Assembly (NCBI GenBank): GCA_900539145.1
Contig: UQAX01000067.1
Span: forward strand, 1-7,678
Length of the DNA stretch: 7,678 bases
Source of the DNA: an uncultured Blautia sp.
Lineage (GTDB): Bacteria; Bacillota; Clostridia; Lachnospirales; Lachnospiraceae
Direction of reading: 5' to 3'
Positions 1 through 5,410 of this stretch are shown piece by piece. The translations under genes and the position numbers were made by a program. Numbering within the stretch: position 1 is the first letter of the stretch; the number at the start of each line of letters is the position of its first letter. The notes under the pieces are model-generated. The model made no database searches. It was given only the letters and a program-made list of their open reading frames with translations, and was not told the DNA's origin.

Positions 1-26
1 AAGGTACAGCGCTGGAGATCTTTTTT

Positions 27-32
27 AGGAGG
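27..32 (+). promoter_or_regulatory. Ribosome binding site that fixes a TTG start for the first integrase
   Basis: AGGAGG lies 8 nt before the TTG at 41. The longer reading frame would begin with the GTG at 32, but that codon overlaps the Shine-Dalgarno itself and so cannot use it. Starting at 41 gives MANRK, which lines up without a gap with the MAKKK start of the second integrase. Confidence 0.8.
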
Positions 33-40
33 TGGAGGAA

Positions 41-1258
41 TTGGCAAATAGAAAAATAATGCTTCCCCAATATGGCACAGTTATGAAAAGAGGTGTCCTA
101 TATTATAGGACCAGAATCAAAGATGCGAATGGAAAGCTCGTAGCTCTCTACGCAAAAACACCTGAAGAACTATATAACAAAGAAACTCTTGCGTTGGAAC
201 AGATTGAGAATGCTACTTTTCATCGGAAAACGCCCACAGTTGCAGAGTATTGTGAAAAGTGGCTGCTGATGCAGTCGGGTCATGTACGAGCCACTACTTT
301 GACGGATTACACTTCAAAGGTCAGGCGACATATTATAGCGGAATTGGGAGATAAACGGATGGGCGAGGTTAGCCTGGATGATATTCAGCTTGCCCTTGTT
401 CCGGTTTCCAAGAAATCTGCATCGGTTTATAAATCTGTGGTAATCCTTTACAAGTCTATCTTTCGCGCAGCGATGGAAAGCAGGATTATTGACCATAACC
501 CAACGATTTATCTGACAACAAAAGGTGGCGGTGTTCCACAAGAGGATCGTCAGGCTTTGACAGATGAACAGGCAGTGCGCCTTTTGGATGCTATCCGAGA
601 TTTGCCGCCTTATGTCTTTGTCATGATTGGTTTATATGCAGGGCTACGGCGGGAAGAAATTCTTGCACTGCAATGGGATTCAGTATATCTGGATACAGAT
701 ACTCCATATCTGACGGTAAGACGGGCATGGCACACCGAACATAACAGACCGGTGATTTCGGATGAATTGAAAACCAAGGCTGCGGAGAGAAATATCCCCC
801 TCCCTGTTTGTTTGGCCGAGTGCTTGAAAGCAGCAAAGGAAACTTCGACTTCGGAATATGTAGTTTCAAACCGGGATGGCGAACCGTTGTCCTATACGCA
901 GTTTAAGCGGCTGTGGCAGTATATTGTTACGAGAACGGTCAAGGAGCGGAGCTATTATCGGTATGAAGATGGAAAAAGAGTAAAGCATACTGTCACACCT
1001 GTCTTGGGAGAAAAGGCCGCTCATAACGGAAAAGTGGTTTACAGTCTGGACTTTGAGGTAACACCCCATCAGTTGCGGCATACTTACATCACCAATCTTA
1101 TTCATGCGTCGGTAGATCCCAAAACGGTTCAATACCTGGCAGGCCATGAAAGCAGCAAGATTACCATGGACATTTATGCAAAGGTTAAGTACAACAGACC
1201 AGATGAGCTGGTCAGATCAATGAGCTGTGCGTTTGCAAGCTGGGATGCAGCACAGTAA
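41..1258 (+). CDS. Tyrosine recombinase (site-specific integrase), first of a tandem pair
   Basis: This is a 405-residue integrase of the Tn916/phage tyrosine recombinase family, which cuts and rejoins DNA at att sites through a 3'-phosphotyrosine link. Visible parts are a small N-terminal arm-site-binding domain (about residues 9-50, with YGTVMKRGVLYYRTRI), a helical core-binding domain (about 64-150, starting TVAEYCEKWLL) and a catalytic domain (about 170-395). The catalytic residues are all present: Arg203 in GLRREE, Lys244 in LKTKAAER, His343 and Arg346 in HQLRH, His369 in AGHE, and nucleophile Tyr379 in MDIYAKV. Length is normal for the family, so it is probably active. The TTG start is chosen from the ribosome site and from alignment with its paralog. 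The window begins too close to show a promoter. No excisionase gene is visible. The family call is firm; which element it mobilises is unknown. Confidence 0.93.
   Translation: MANRKIMLPQYGTVMKRGVLYYRTRIKDANGKLVALYAKTPEELYNKETLALEQIENATFHRKTPTVAEYCEKWLLMQSGHVRATTLTDYTSKVRRHIIAELGDKRMGEVSLDDIQLALVPVSKKSASVYKSVVILYKSIFRAAMESRIIDHNPTIYLTTKGGGVPQEDRQALTDEQAVRLLDAIRDLPPYVFVMIGLYAGLRREEILALQWDSVYLDTDTPYLTVRRAWHTEHNRPVISDELKTKAAERNIPLPVCLAECLKAAKETSTSEYVVSNRDGEPLSYTQFKRLWQYIVTRTVKERSYYRYEDGKRVKHTVTPVLGEKAAHNGKVVYSLDFEVTPHQLRHTYITNLIHASVDPKTVQYLAGHESSKITMDIYAKVKYNRPDELVRSMSCAFASWDAAQ
650..680 (+). repeat. 31-bp stretch identical to 2012-2042 in the second integrase
   Basis: The segment coding for the catalytic-Arg motif (REEILALQWD) is identical over 31 bp in the two integrase genes, spaced 1362 bp apart in the same orientation. 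Most of the rest of the two genes differs at synonymous sites. The copies could recombine to give one chimeric integrase. Confidence 0.85.
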
Positions 1259-1280
1259 TAACAAATAGGAAATGAAGCAG

Positions 1281-1312
1281 GAGCGAGGCAAGGATGTCTC
1301 GCTCTTTGTTTT
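1281..1312 (+). terminator. Intrinsic terminator after the first integrase
   Basis: GAGCGAG (1281-1287) pairs with CTCGCTC (1298-1304). The stem extends inward by a G-U, a C-G and an A-U pair, leaving a 4-nt AGGA loop, and is followed by TTTGTTTT. It starts 22 nt after the stop codon, so the second integrase probably depends on its own promoter or on readthrough. Confidence 0.8.
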
Positions 1313-1319
1313 ACCTCAG

Positions 1320-1407
1320 CCGTATCTTTGATTAAATCGAGGCTTTCTGATAAAAAGAGAGTGTAGATACGGAGACTACACATTATCAAGAAAGGACGAT
1401 CAAAGAT
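1320..1407 (+). promoter_or_regulatory. Nested inverted repeats over the leader and start of the second integrase
   Basis: Three nested pairings can form one long hairpin: 1324-1332 with 1399-1407 (9 bp, ATCTTTGAT/ATCAAAGAT), 1343-1353 with 1383-1394 (11 bp with one bulged A) and 1361-1366 with 1376-1381 (GTGTAG/CTACAC, 9-nt loop). The first covers two bases of the start codon and the second covers most of the AAAGGA ribosome site. A competing 8-bp pairing, CCGTATCT (1320-1327) with AGATACGG (1365-1372), excludes both the outer and apical stems. The pairings are seen directly. A translational switch, or alternatively DNA-level binding sites for the recombinase, is inference. Confidence 0.55.
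1328..1356 (+). promoter_or_regulatory. Candidate promoter for the second integrase
   Basis: TTGATT (1328-1333), a 17-nt spacer and TAAAAA (1351-1356) with TG two bases upstream of the -10 fit a sigma-A promoter, with four of six matches in each hexamer. If transcription starts here (about 1363), the outer and middle stems of the nested repeats would not be in the RNA and would have to act as DNA. Confidence 0.35.
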
Positions 1408-2617
1408 GGCAAAAAAGAAAACACAGATCCCGAAGTACGGGACCATTACATTGAAAGGAATCCAGTATTACAGAACCAGGATTACGGATGCAGATGGCAA
1501 AGAGTTGAGTTTGTATGCCGCTACTTGTGAAGAATTGTATGAGAAGCAGTTAGAGGCTCGGAAGCAGGTGGAAGAAATTATCTTTCACCGGCAGCACCCG
1601 ACAGTAGCCGAGTATGGAGAGAAGTGGCTGCTGATGCAGTCGGCAAAGGTGTCTGCGTCTACACTCAGAGGTTATACGAGGGATATGACAAACTATATCA
1701 TCAAACCCCTGGGAGAGATGTATATGGAAGAAGTGACTGCTGACGATATTCGGCTGGCTCTTGTTCCATTGTCAAAGAAATCAGAAGGCTTATACAATAA
1801 GGTCAATATGCTGCTCAAGTGCATTTTTTATACGGCAGAGCGAAACCAAATCCTTGAACACAACCCCTGTGCAGGAATATCCGGTAAAGGCGGAAAACCG
1901 ACAAAAAAGAAGGAGGCATTGACAGATCAGCAGGTAGCCGTGCTTCTGGATACAGTCAAGGGGCTTCCTCCATATTTGTTTATTATGCTCGGTTTGTATT
2001 CCGGTCTGCGCCGGGAAGAAATTCTTGCACTGCAATGGGATTGTGTATTTTTGGACGAGGATACACCTTATCTATCGGTAAGGCGGGCTTGGCGTACAGA
2101 GCATAACAGACCCGTGATTTCTACGGTGCTAAAAACTCCGGCAGCAAAAAGGGATATTCCGATACCAAAGTGTTTGGTAGAGTGTCTGAGAGAAGCGAAA
2201 GAAAATTCCATATCAGATTATGTGATTGCTGACAGCAAAGGGGAGCCGCTGGCTGCTTCGCAGTTTCAAAGAGTGTGGCAGTATGTAGTTGTCCGCTCCA
2301 CTAAGCCCCGGAACTATTATAAGTATGTAAATGGGGAGAGTATCAAATATACGGTTACTCCAACGCTGGGTATGACCCAGAAGAATCAACCCAAAATCAA
2401 ATATACGCTGGACTTCGATGTGACACCCCATCAGCTACGGCACACTTACATCACCAATCTTCTCTATGCGGGCGTTGATCCAAAGACAGTACAATACCTT
2501 GCCGGACATGAAAACAGCAAAACAACTATGGACATTTATGCAAAAGTGAAGTACAATAAACCAGAAGAGTTGTTTGGGGTAGTAAATGGTGCGTTTCATC
2601 AGCCTGTCGCTGAATGA
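1406..2617 (+). CDS. Tyrosine recombinase (site-specific integrase), second of a tandem pair
   Basis: A 403-residue paralog of the first integrase with the same three-domain order: N-terminal arm-binding region (about 8-48), core-binding domain (about 64-150) and catalytic domain (about 170-390). Catalytic residues are Arg202 (GLRREE), Lys243 (LKTPAAKR), His342 and Arg345 (HQLRH), His368 (AGHE) and Tyr378 (MDIYAKV). The ATG start has AAAGGA (1391-1396) 9 nt upstream. The C-terminal catalytic block is almost identical to that of the first copy, while the core-binding domain and the segment around residues 310-335 differ most, as expected if the two enzymes recognise different DNA. Two intact recombinases in tandem suggest cooperative or paired-site recombination, or a recent duplication. 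No damage to the reading frame is seen. What they recombine cannot be read from the window. Confidence 0.93.
   Translation: MAKKKTQIPKYGTITLKGIQYYRTRITDADGKELSLYAATCEELYEKQLEARKQVEEIIFHRQHPTVAEYGEKWLLMQSAKVSASTLRGYTRDMTNYIIKPLGEMYMEEVTADDIRLALVPLSKKSEGLYNKVNMLLKCIFYTAERNQILEHNPCAGISGKGGKPTKKKEALTDQQVAVLLDTVKGLPPYLFIMLGLYSGLRREEILALQWDCVFLDEDTPYLSVRRAWRTEHNRPVISTVLKTPAAKRDIPIPKCLVECLREAKENSISDYVIADSKGEPLAASQFQRVWQYVVVRSTKPRNYYKYVNGESIKYTVTPTLGMTQKNQPKIKYTLDFDVTPHQLRHTYITNLLYAGVDPKTVQYLAGHENSKTTMDIYAKVKYNKPEELFGVVNGAFHQPVAE
2012..2042 (+). repeat. 31-bp stretch identical to 650-680 in the first integrase
   Basis: Second copy of the identical segment covering the catalytic-Arg motif. An exact 31-bp match inside otherwise diverged paralogs may mark gene conversion or strong constraint. 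Confidence 0.85.
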
Positions 2618-2784
2618 AAAAAGGCCGTTTTTTATGGTCCGCATACCGGATAACTGAGAGGCGGAAAGCCGGAAAAGCCCGGAATATCAAGGGAAAACAG
2701 CTCAAAAACTCGCGCAATACGGTCTCAAAGCAGCTCGTCGTGCGCCTCAGTTCAGCAAGAGATAATCTTCCCTTTGGGACAGAC
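2618..2784 (+). other. Intergenic stretch after the integrases, no gene recognised
   Basis: About 170 bp follow the second integrase stop. An A6-GGCCG-T6 motif at 2617-2633 could fold into a weak A-U stem. A frame starting with an ATG that overlaps the integrase stop (2614) runs through this stretch and through the downstream terminator, but has no good ribosome site or recognisable domain. I see no RNA gene. The stretch may be the remnant of an element end. Confidence 0.4.
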
Positions 2785-2838
2785 AATTTCAAACAGTATT
2801 TACGAACCTCTCAGGATTTCGGTCTTGGGAGGTTTTTT
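2785..2838 (+). repeat. Left copy of the composite repeat bracketing the nuclease cassette
   Basis: AATTTCAAACAGTATTT (2785-2801) recurs exactly at 3928-3944. In both copies it is followed by 3 unrelated nt and then a 13-bp hairpin with a UUCG loop and a T run. The flanks outside this unit show no similarity. The two copies are 1143 bp apart, in the same orientation, and enclose the promoter and the whole nuclease gene. Confidence 0.8.
2805..2838 (+). terminator. UUCG-loop intrinsic terminator ahead of the nuclease cassette
   Basis: A 13-pair stem (2805-2817 with 2822-2834, including three G-U pairs) closes a TTCG loop at 2818-2821 and runs into T6 (2833-2838). It would stop transcription arriving from the integrase side. 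Confidence 0.85.
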
Positions 2839-2841
2839 GCA

Positions 2842-2870
2842 TGTATTTTAGACGAAGATAATGGTATAAT
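2842..2870 (+). promoter_or_regulatory. Extended -10 promoter for the PDDEXK nuclease gene
   Basis: TATAAT (2865-2870) is a perfect -10, with TG at 2862-2863 giving an extended -10 element. The -35 position (TGTATT, 2842-2847, 17-nt spacer) is poor, as is common with extended -10 promoters. Transcription would start near 2877, just before the palindrome. Confidence 0.7.
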
Positions 2871-2885
2871 CTATTAATGAGATAT

Positions 2886-2920
2886 ATGAATTTGTGTCCC
2901 CGCTGGTGACACAAATTTAT
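2886..2920. repeat. Near-perfect palindrome between promoter and start of the nuclease gene
   Basis: AATTTGTGTC (2889-2898) and GACACAAATT (2908-2917) are perfect inverted repeats with a 9-nt centre, extendable by one G-U and two A-T pairs. The right arm ends just before the ribosome site (AAAGGAGA, 2922-2929). It would lie in the 5' leader about 10 nt from the predicted transcript start, so it could be an operator or an mRNA hairpin. It closely matches a palindrome inside the gene (3209-3235). Confidence 0.75.
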
Positions 2921-2936
2921 GAAAGGAGAGGGCGAG

Positions 2937-3923
2937 ATGGCACATGATATACTTCTGTCAGGAAAGTTAATAGAAATCATAGAAACATCAAGAAATAATG
3001 CTTTGAGAAAAGTGAATGAAGAACTTATTCGTATGTATTGGTTAGTAGGAGAATATTTAAGTATTGAGTCTATGAAAGCCACTTTTGGAGATAAATATAT
3101 AGATATGATTTCTAAAGAAATACAAGAAATGTTTCCGGGAATTAGAGGGTTTAATCGGCGAGGTCTTTATAGGATGAAACAGTTTTATGAACTTTATAGG
3201 GATAACGCAATTGTGTCACCACTGTTGACACAATTAAGTTGGTCAAACCATCTATTGATTATGTCAGGATGCAAATCGGACGTAGAGCGAGAATTTTATA
3301 TGAGGTTATGTATTAAAGAGAACTATTCAAAAAGGGAACTAGAACGTCAGATTAATAGTGGTTATTATGAGCGCTATATGCTCTCTAAAGAAAAACTTTT
3401 GCCGGAACCAATAAAAGGATTAAAAGAAAATCCATTTTTGGACTCGTACATTATTGAGTTTCTTGATTTGCCAAAGAATTTCAAAGAGTCGGATTTAAGA
3501 AAAGGTCTTATTCAAAATATGAAAGAATTTATTTTGGAAGTGGGTAAGGACTTTACATTTATTGATGAGGAATATCGAGTACAAGTAGGTGGAGAAGATT
3601 TTCGAATTGATTTATTATTTTTCCATAGAGGTTTGCAATGTTTGGTGGCTTTCGAGTTGAAGATTGGAAAATTTAAACCCGAATATGTTTCTAAAATGGA
3701 TTTCTATTTGGAAGCATTAGATCGTCAAAAGAAAAAAGACAATGAAAACCCCAGTGTTGGAATGATTTTGTGTGCGTCCAAGGATGACGAAGTTGTAGAG
3801 TATGCTATGAGTAGAACCATGTCTCCAATGCTGGTTGCTGAATATAAGCTGCAATTACCGGACAAAACAGTATTGCAGAAAAAGTTACAGGAATTAATCA
3901 ATATGCCTTTGTTAGAGGAATAA
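2937..3923 (+). CDS. DUF1016/YhcG-type PDDEXK nuclease domain protein
   Basis: A 328-residue protein of the DUF1016 (YhcG) family: a helical DUF1016 N-terminal domain (about residues 8-165), then a PD-(D/E)XK nuclease-fold domain (about 170-320). Asp225 in FRIDLLFF and Glu240/Lys242 in FELKIG form the expected D...ExK metal-binding site, followed by the conserved KMDFYLEALD segment. The N-terminal domain has the family's QLSWSNHLLIMS and EREFYMRLCIKENYSKRELERQI motifs. Start 2937 is preferred over the ATG at 2919 because AAAGGAGA sits 7 nt before it, while 2919 lies in the palindrome with no ribosome site. Members are predicted DNA-binding nucleases often found near restriction systems, toxin-like genes or integrases; the precise role is not established. 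The gene is visibly more A/T-rich than the integrases, stands alone between two terminators, and may have been acquired separately. Confidence 0.88.
   Translation: MAHDILLSGKLIEIIETSRNNALRKVNEELIRMYWLVGEYLSIESMKATFGDKYIDMISKEIQEMFPGIRGFNRRGLYRMKQFYELYRDNAIVSPLLTQLSWSNHLLIMSGCKSDVEREFYMRLCIKENYSKRELERQINSGYYERYMLSKEKLLPEPIKGLKENPFLDSYIIEFLDLPKNFKESDLRKGLIQNMKEFILEVGKDFTFIDEEYRVQVGGEDFRIDLLFFHRGLQCLVAFELKIGKFKPEYVSKMDFYLEALDRQKKKDNENPSVGMILCASKDDEVVEYAMSRTMSPMLVAEYKLQLPDKTVLQKKLQELINMPLLEE
3209..3235. repeat. Intragenic palindrome matching the nuclease leader palindrome
   Basis: AATTGTGTCA (3209-3218) and TGACACAATT (3226-3235) are perfect 10-bp inverted repeats with a 7-nt centre. It codes for IVSPLLTQL in the nuclease. 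Compared with the leader palindrome, the 23-nt core from TTGTGTC through TGACACAA differs at only three positions. Confidence 0.75.
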
Positions 3924-3927
3924 GTAA

Positions 3928-3980
3928 AATTTCAAACAGTATTTTACAACTCCCCAGAACTTCGGTTTTGGGGAGTTTTT
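3928..3980 (+). repeat. Right copy of the composite repeat bracketing the nuclease cassette
   Basis: The same 17-bp sequence as 2785-2801, again followed by 3 nt and a 13-bp UUCG hairpin. It begins 5 nt after the nuclease stop codon. The stem bases differ from the left copy but with changes on both arms, so pairing is kept. Confidence 0.8.
3948..3980 (+). terminator. UUCG-loop intrinsic terminator of the nuclease gene
   Basis: A 13-pair stem (3948-3960 with 3965-3977; one G-U) with four consecutive C-G pairs closes a C(TTCG)G tetraloop and ends in T5 (3976-3980). A textbook strong terminator, it isolates the nuclease from the transporter downstream. Confidence 0.92.
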
Positions 3981-4024
3981 CTATTACATGAAAAAATATA
4001 AATATCATGAAAATTAAAAAAATC

Positions 4025-4053
4025 TGGAAAAATTTTTTATTATCTGCTATACT
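4025..4053 (+). promoter_or_regulatory. Promoter for the leader peptide and MFS transporter
   Basis: TATACT (4048-4053) with TG at 4045-4046 is an extended -10. TGGAAA (4025-4030) is a fair -35 at a 17-nt spacing, preceded and followed by A/T tracts. Transcription would start near 4060, about 45 nt before the leader ORF. Confidence 0.65.
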
Positions 4054-4103
4054 GTAACATAAGAAAAAATTTTTAAAGCAGATTTTGCAGAAAGGAGCAA
4101 GCT

Positions 4104-4202
4104 ATGAGCTGGAAAACAACGACTATTCACCTCATGAAAGGTGCCTATATTGCTGTTTACAGGGATAGTGCGCTCTTTTTTAGGCAAAATCGTTTTTTGT
4201 GA
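4104..4202 (+). CDS. Leader peptide (32 aa) upstream of the MFS transporter
   Basis: A short ORF starting MSWKTTTIHLMK and ending RQNRFL, with a strong ribosome site AAAGGAG (4091-4097) 6 nt before its ATG. It is transcribed from the promoter just upstream and ends 65 nt before the transporter start. I do not recognise the peptide. The strong start signal, and the placement of its codons 20-23 inside one arm of an alternative RNA hairpin, point to a regulatory leader whose translation controls the transporter, as in ribosome-stalling leaders of macrolide, chloramphenicol and tetracycline resistance genes. The peptide mixes basic and aromatic residues and has no membrane segment. The ORF and ribosome site are seen; regulation is inferred. 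Confidence 0.75.
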   Translation: MSWKTTTIHLMKGAYIAVYRDSALFFRQNRFL

Positions 4203-4267
4203 TTGCGACAACTATAAAAAGCCACTATCTCCTAATCAAGTAATTTATTTGAAAAGGAGATTTTTTT
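4162..4267 (+). promoter_or_regulatory. Attenuator: mutually exclusive hairpins, terminator overlapping the MFS ribosome site
   Basis: Hairpin T: ATCTCCT (4227-4233) pairs with AGGAGAT (4255-4261), then a 2x2 A-rich internal loop, then TCAAGTA (4236-4242) pairs with TATTTGA (4246-4252) around a 3-nt loop. T7 (4261-4267) follows. It is terminator-like and also buries the transporter's AGGAGA ribosome site. Hairpin A: 4162-4173 (GGGATAGTG plus GC after a bulged C) pairs with GCCACTATCTC (4221-4231), using the same bases 4227-4231. Only one can form. Hairpin A's left arm lies within codons 20-24 of the leader ORF, so a ribosome over it would favour T (off), and one stalled earlier would leave A free (on). 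Pairing is seen; the regulatory logic is inferred. Confidence 0.75.
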
Positions 4268-5359
4268 ATGCGTAAATTTAATATAAGACAGCAGATAGGT
4301 AAGTTATATTTACTAACTTCTGTGGGGTATTTTCAAATTGCAGGAGCATCATGGGTTGCATTGTTGGCGATGAGAGGATTTTCCCTTTTAGAAATTGGGA
4401 TGTTGGAAAGTATTTTTCATATTGTAAGCTGTATATTTGAAATTCCGTCAGGCGTTGCGGCAGATGTTTTCGGTCGAAAAAAGACCATGGTTATGAGTCA
4501 GCTTGCTTCTTTATTATCCGGTGTCATGATGGTTTGGTCAGAGGGATTTTGGGCAACGGCATTTGCCATAGGATTTAGCGCTTTAAGCTATAATTTGGCT
4601 TCCGGTACGAGAGAGGCATTGGCTTATGACAGTTTAAAACTGGTAGGAAAAGAAAACGAGTATAATACGTTTGCAGCAACAGATATGATGCTTTACAGAA
4701 TTGCCAATTCTACGTCCACACTCTGTGCAGGGCTTGCATTATTTCTCGGCTTTCGAAAAGCTTATACGGCGGATATTCTTTTTACTTTGATAGCATTATT
4801 TATTGCATGCAGTTTAAAAGAGGTCGAGATAGGAACGAAAACAGATGAAAAAAAGGTATCTGACAGAGTGGTGAATACAGTCAGAGAAAGCTGGCATTTT
4901 CTACTTCTTAATAAAAAGATGAGAAGGATTATGGTAATCAATGCAATTATAGGAGCTGTTTCCACGTTGGTATTGTTCTTTTTACAGGCAAAGCTACCCC
5001 TTGCAGGATTAAATCAGGGGATGCTGGGACCGGTCCTTTTTGCCATGGGGATGGGAGCTGCTTTAGGTTCAAGAGCAACATCACTTTTTCCATCAGTTTC
5101 TTATAAAAAGGTTGTGCTCATCAGTAGTTTGATTGTGATAGTTTCTTTTCTCTTGGCATTTACAAAAAGTCCTGCTTTCATGATTTGCGGAGGTTTTGTA
5201 GGAGCATTTGCTGATGATTTTCTGGAAGTCAGGACAGACGTGCTTATCAATGAAATGATTTCTTCTGATCAGCGTGCAACCTTAATTTCGGTAAATTCGT
5301 TTATTTTTTCTATTGTTATGATTGTTTTATCTACATGGATGGGGTGGATTATGGCATGA
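4268..5359 (+). CDS. MFS transporter, probable drug efflux, lacking TM12
   Basis: A 363-residue integral membrane protein of the major facilitator superfamily, presumably a proton-driven exporter. Motif A is visible between TM2 and TM3 (Gly62, Asp65, Gly69, Arg70, Lys71-72). SGTREALAYDSLK at 112-124 resembles the SG-x-EALxYDSL signature of an efflux-type MFS branch. Predicted membrane segments are about 14-34, 40-60, 74-92, 94-112, 144-162, 167-182, 220-240, 252-270, 280-298, 301-318 and 337-360, with a charged central loop at 184-218. That makes eleven. The protein stops right after TM11, about 30-40 residues short of a usual MFS, and no continuation is seen in another frame. Its ATG follows AGGAGA plus T7, inside the attenuator. 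Substrate is unknown; leader-peptide control suggests a ribosome-targeting drug, but that is inference. Confidence 0.85.
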   Translation: MRKFNIRQQIGKLYLLTSVGYFQIAGASWVALLAMRGFSLLEIGMLESIFHIVSCIFEIPSGVAADVFGRKKTMVMSQLASLLSGVMMVWSEGFWATAFAIGFSALSYNLASGTREALAYDSLKLVGKENEYNTFAATDMMLYRIANSTSTLCAGLALFLGFRKAYTADILFTLIALFIACSLKEVEIGTKTDEKKVSDRVVNTVRESWHFLLLNKKMRRIMVINAIIGAVSTLVLFFLQAKLPLAGLNQGMLGPVLFAMGMGAALGSRATSLFPSVSYKKVVLISSLIVIVSFLLAFTKSPAFMICGGFVGAFADDFLEVRTDVLINEMISSDQRATLISVNSFIFSIVMIVLSTWMGWIMA

Positions 5360-5410
5360 TTTTATGGTAGGATAGATACATATACATGAAGAAAAAGGAG
5401 AACAGCAAAG

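Noticed and set aside
32..40. GTG at 32 as start of the first integrase
   Set aside because: The codon overlaps the AGGAGG ribosome site; TTG at 41 has correct spacing and matches the start of the paralog.
2526..2792. 88-codon minus-strand frame with SVPKGRLSLAELRRTT
   Set aside because: The N-terminal part looks protein-like, but the frame runs into the 3' end of the second integrase on the opposite strand, and I could not identify a family or promoter for it.
2614..2877. 87-codon plus-strand frame whose ATG overlaps the second integrase stop
   Set aside because: It runs straight through the UUCG terminator and the nuclease promoter, has no proper ribosome site, and shows no recognisable domain.
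2919..2936. Upstream ATG for the nuclease at 2919
   Set aside because: It is preceded by the palindrome arm and not a ribosome site, whereas the ATG at 2937 has AAAGGAGA at good spacing.
4142..4186. TGCCTA/TAGGCA stem inside the leader ORF
   Set aside because: Only 6 bp with a long loop. It may assist the attenuator but is too weak to call by itself.
5345..5373. Possible promoter TGGATT-17-TAGGAT before the isomerase fusion
   Set aside because: Both hexamers match poorly and no terminator was seen after the transporter, so readthrough from the transporter is equally likely.
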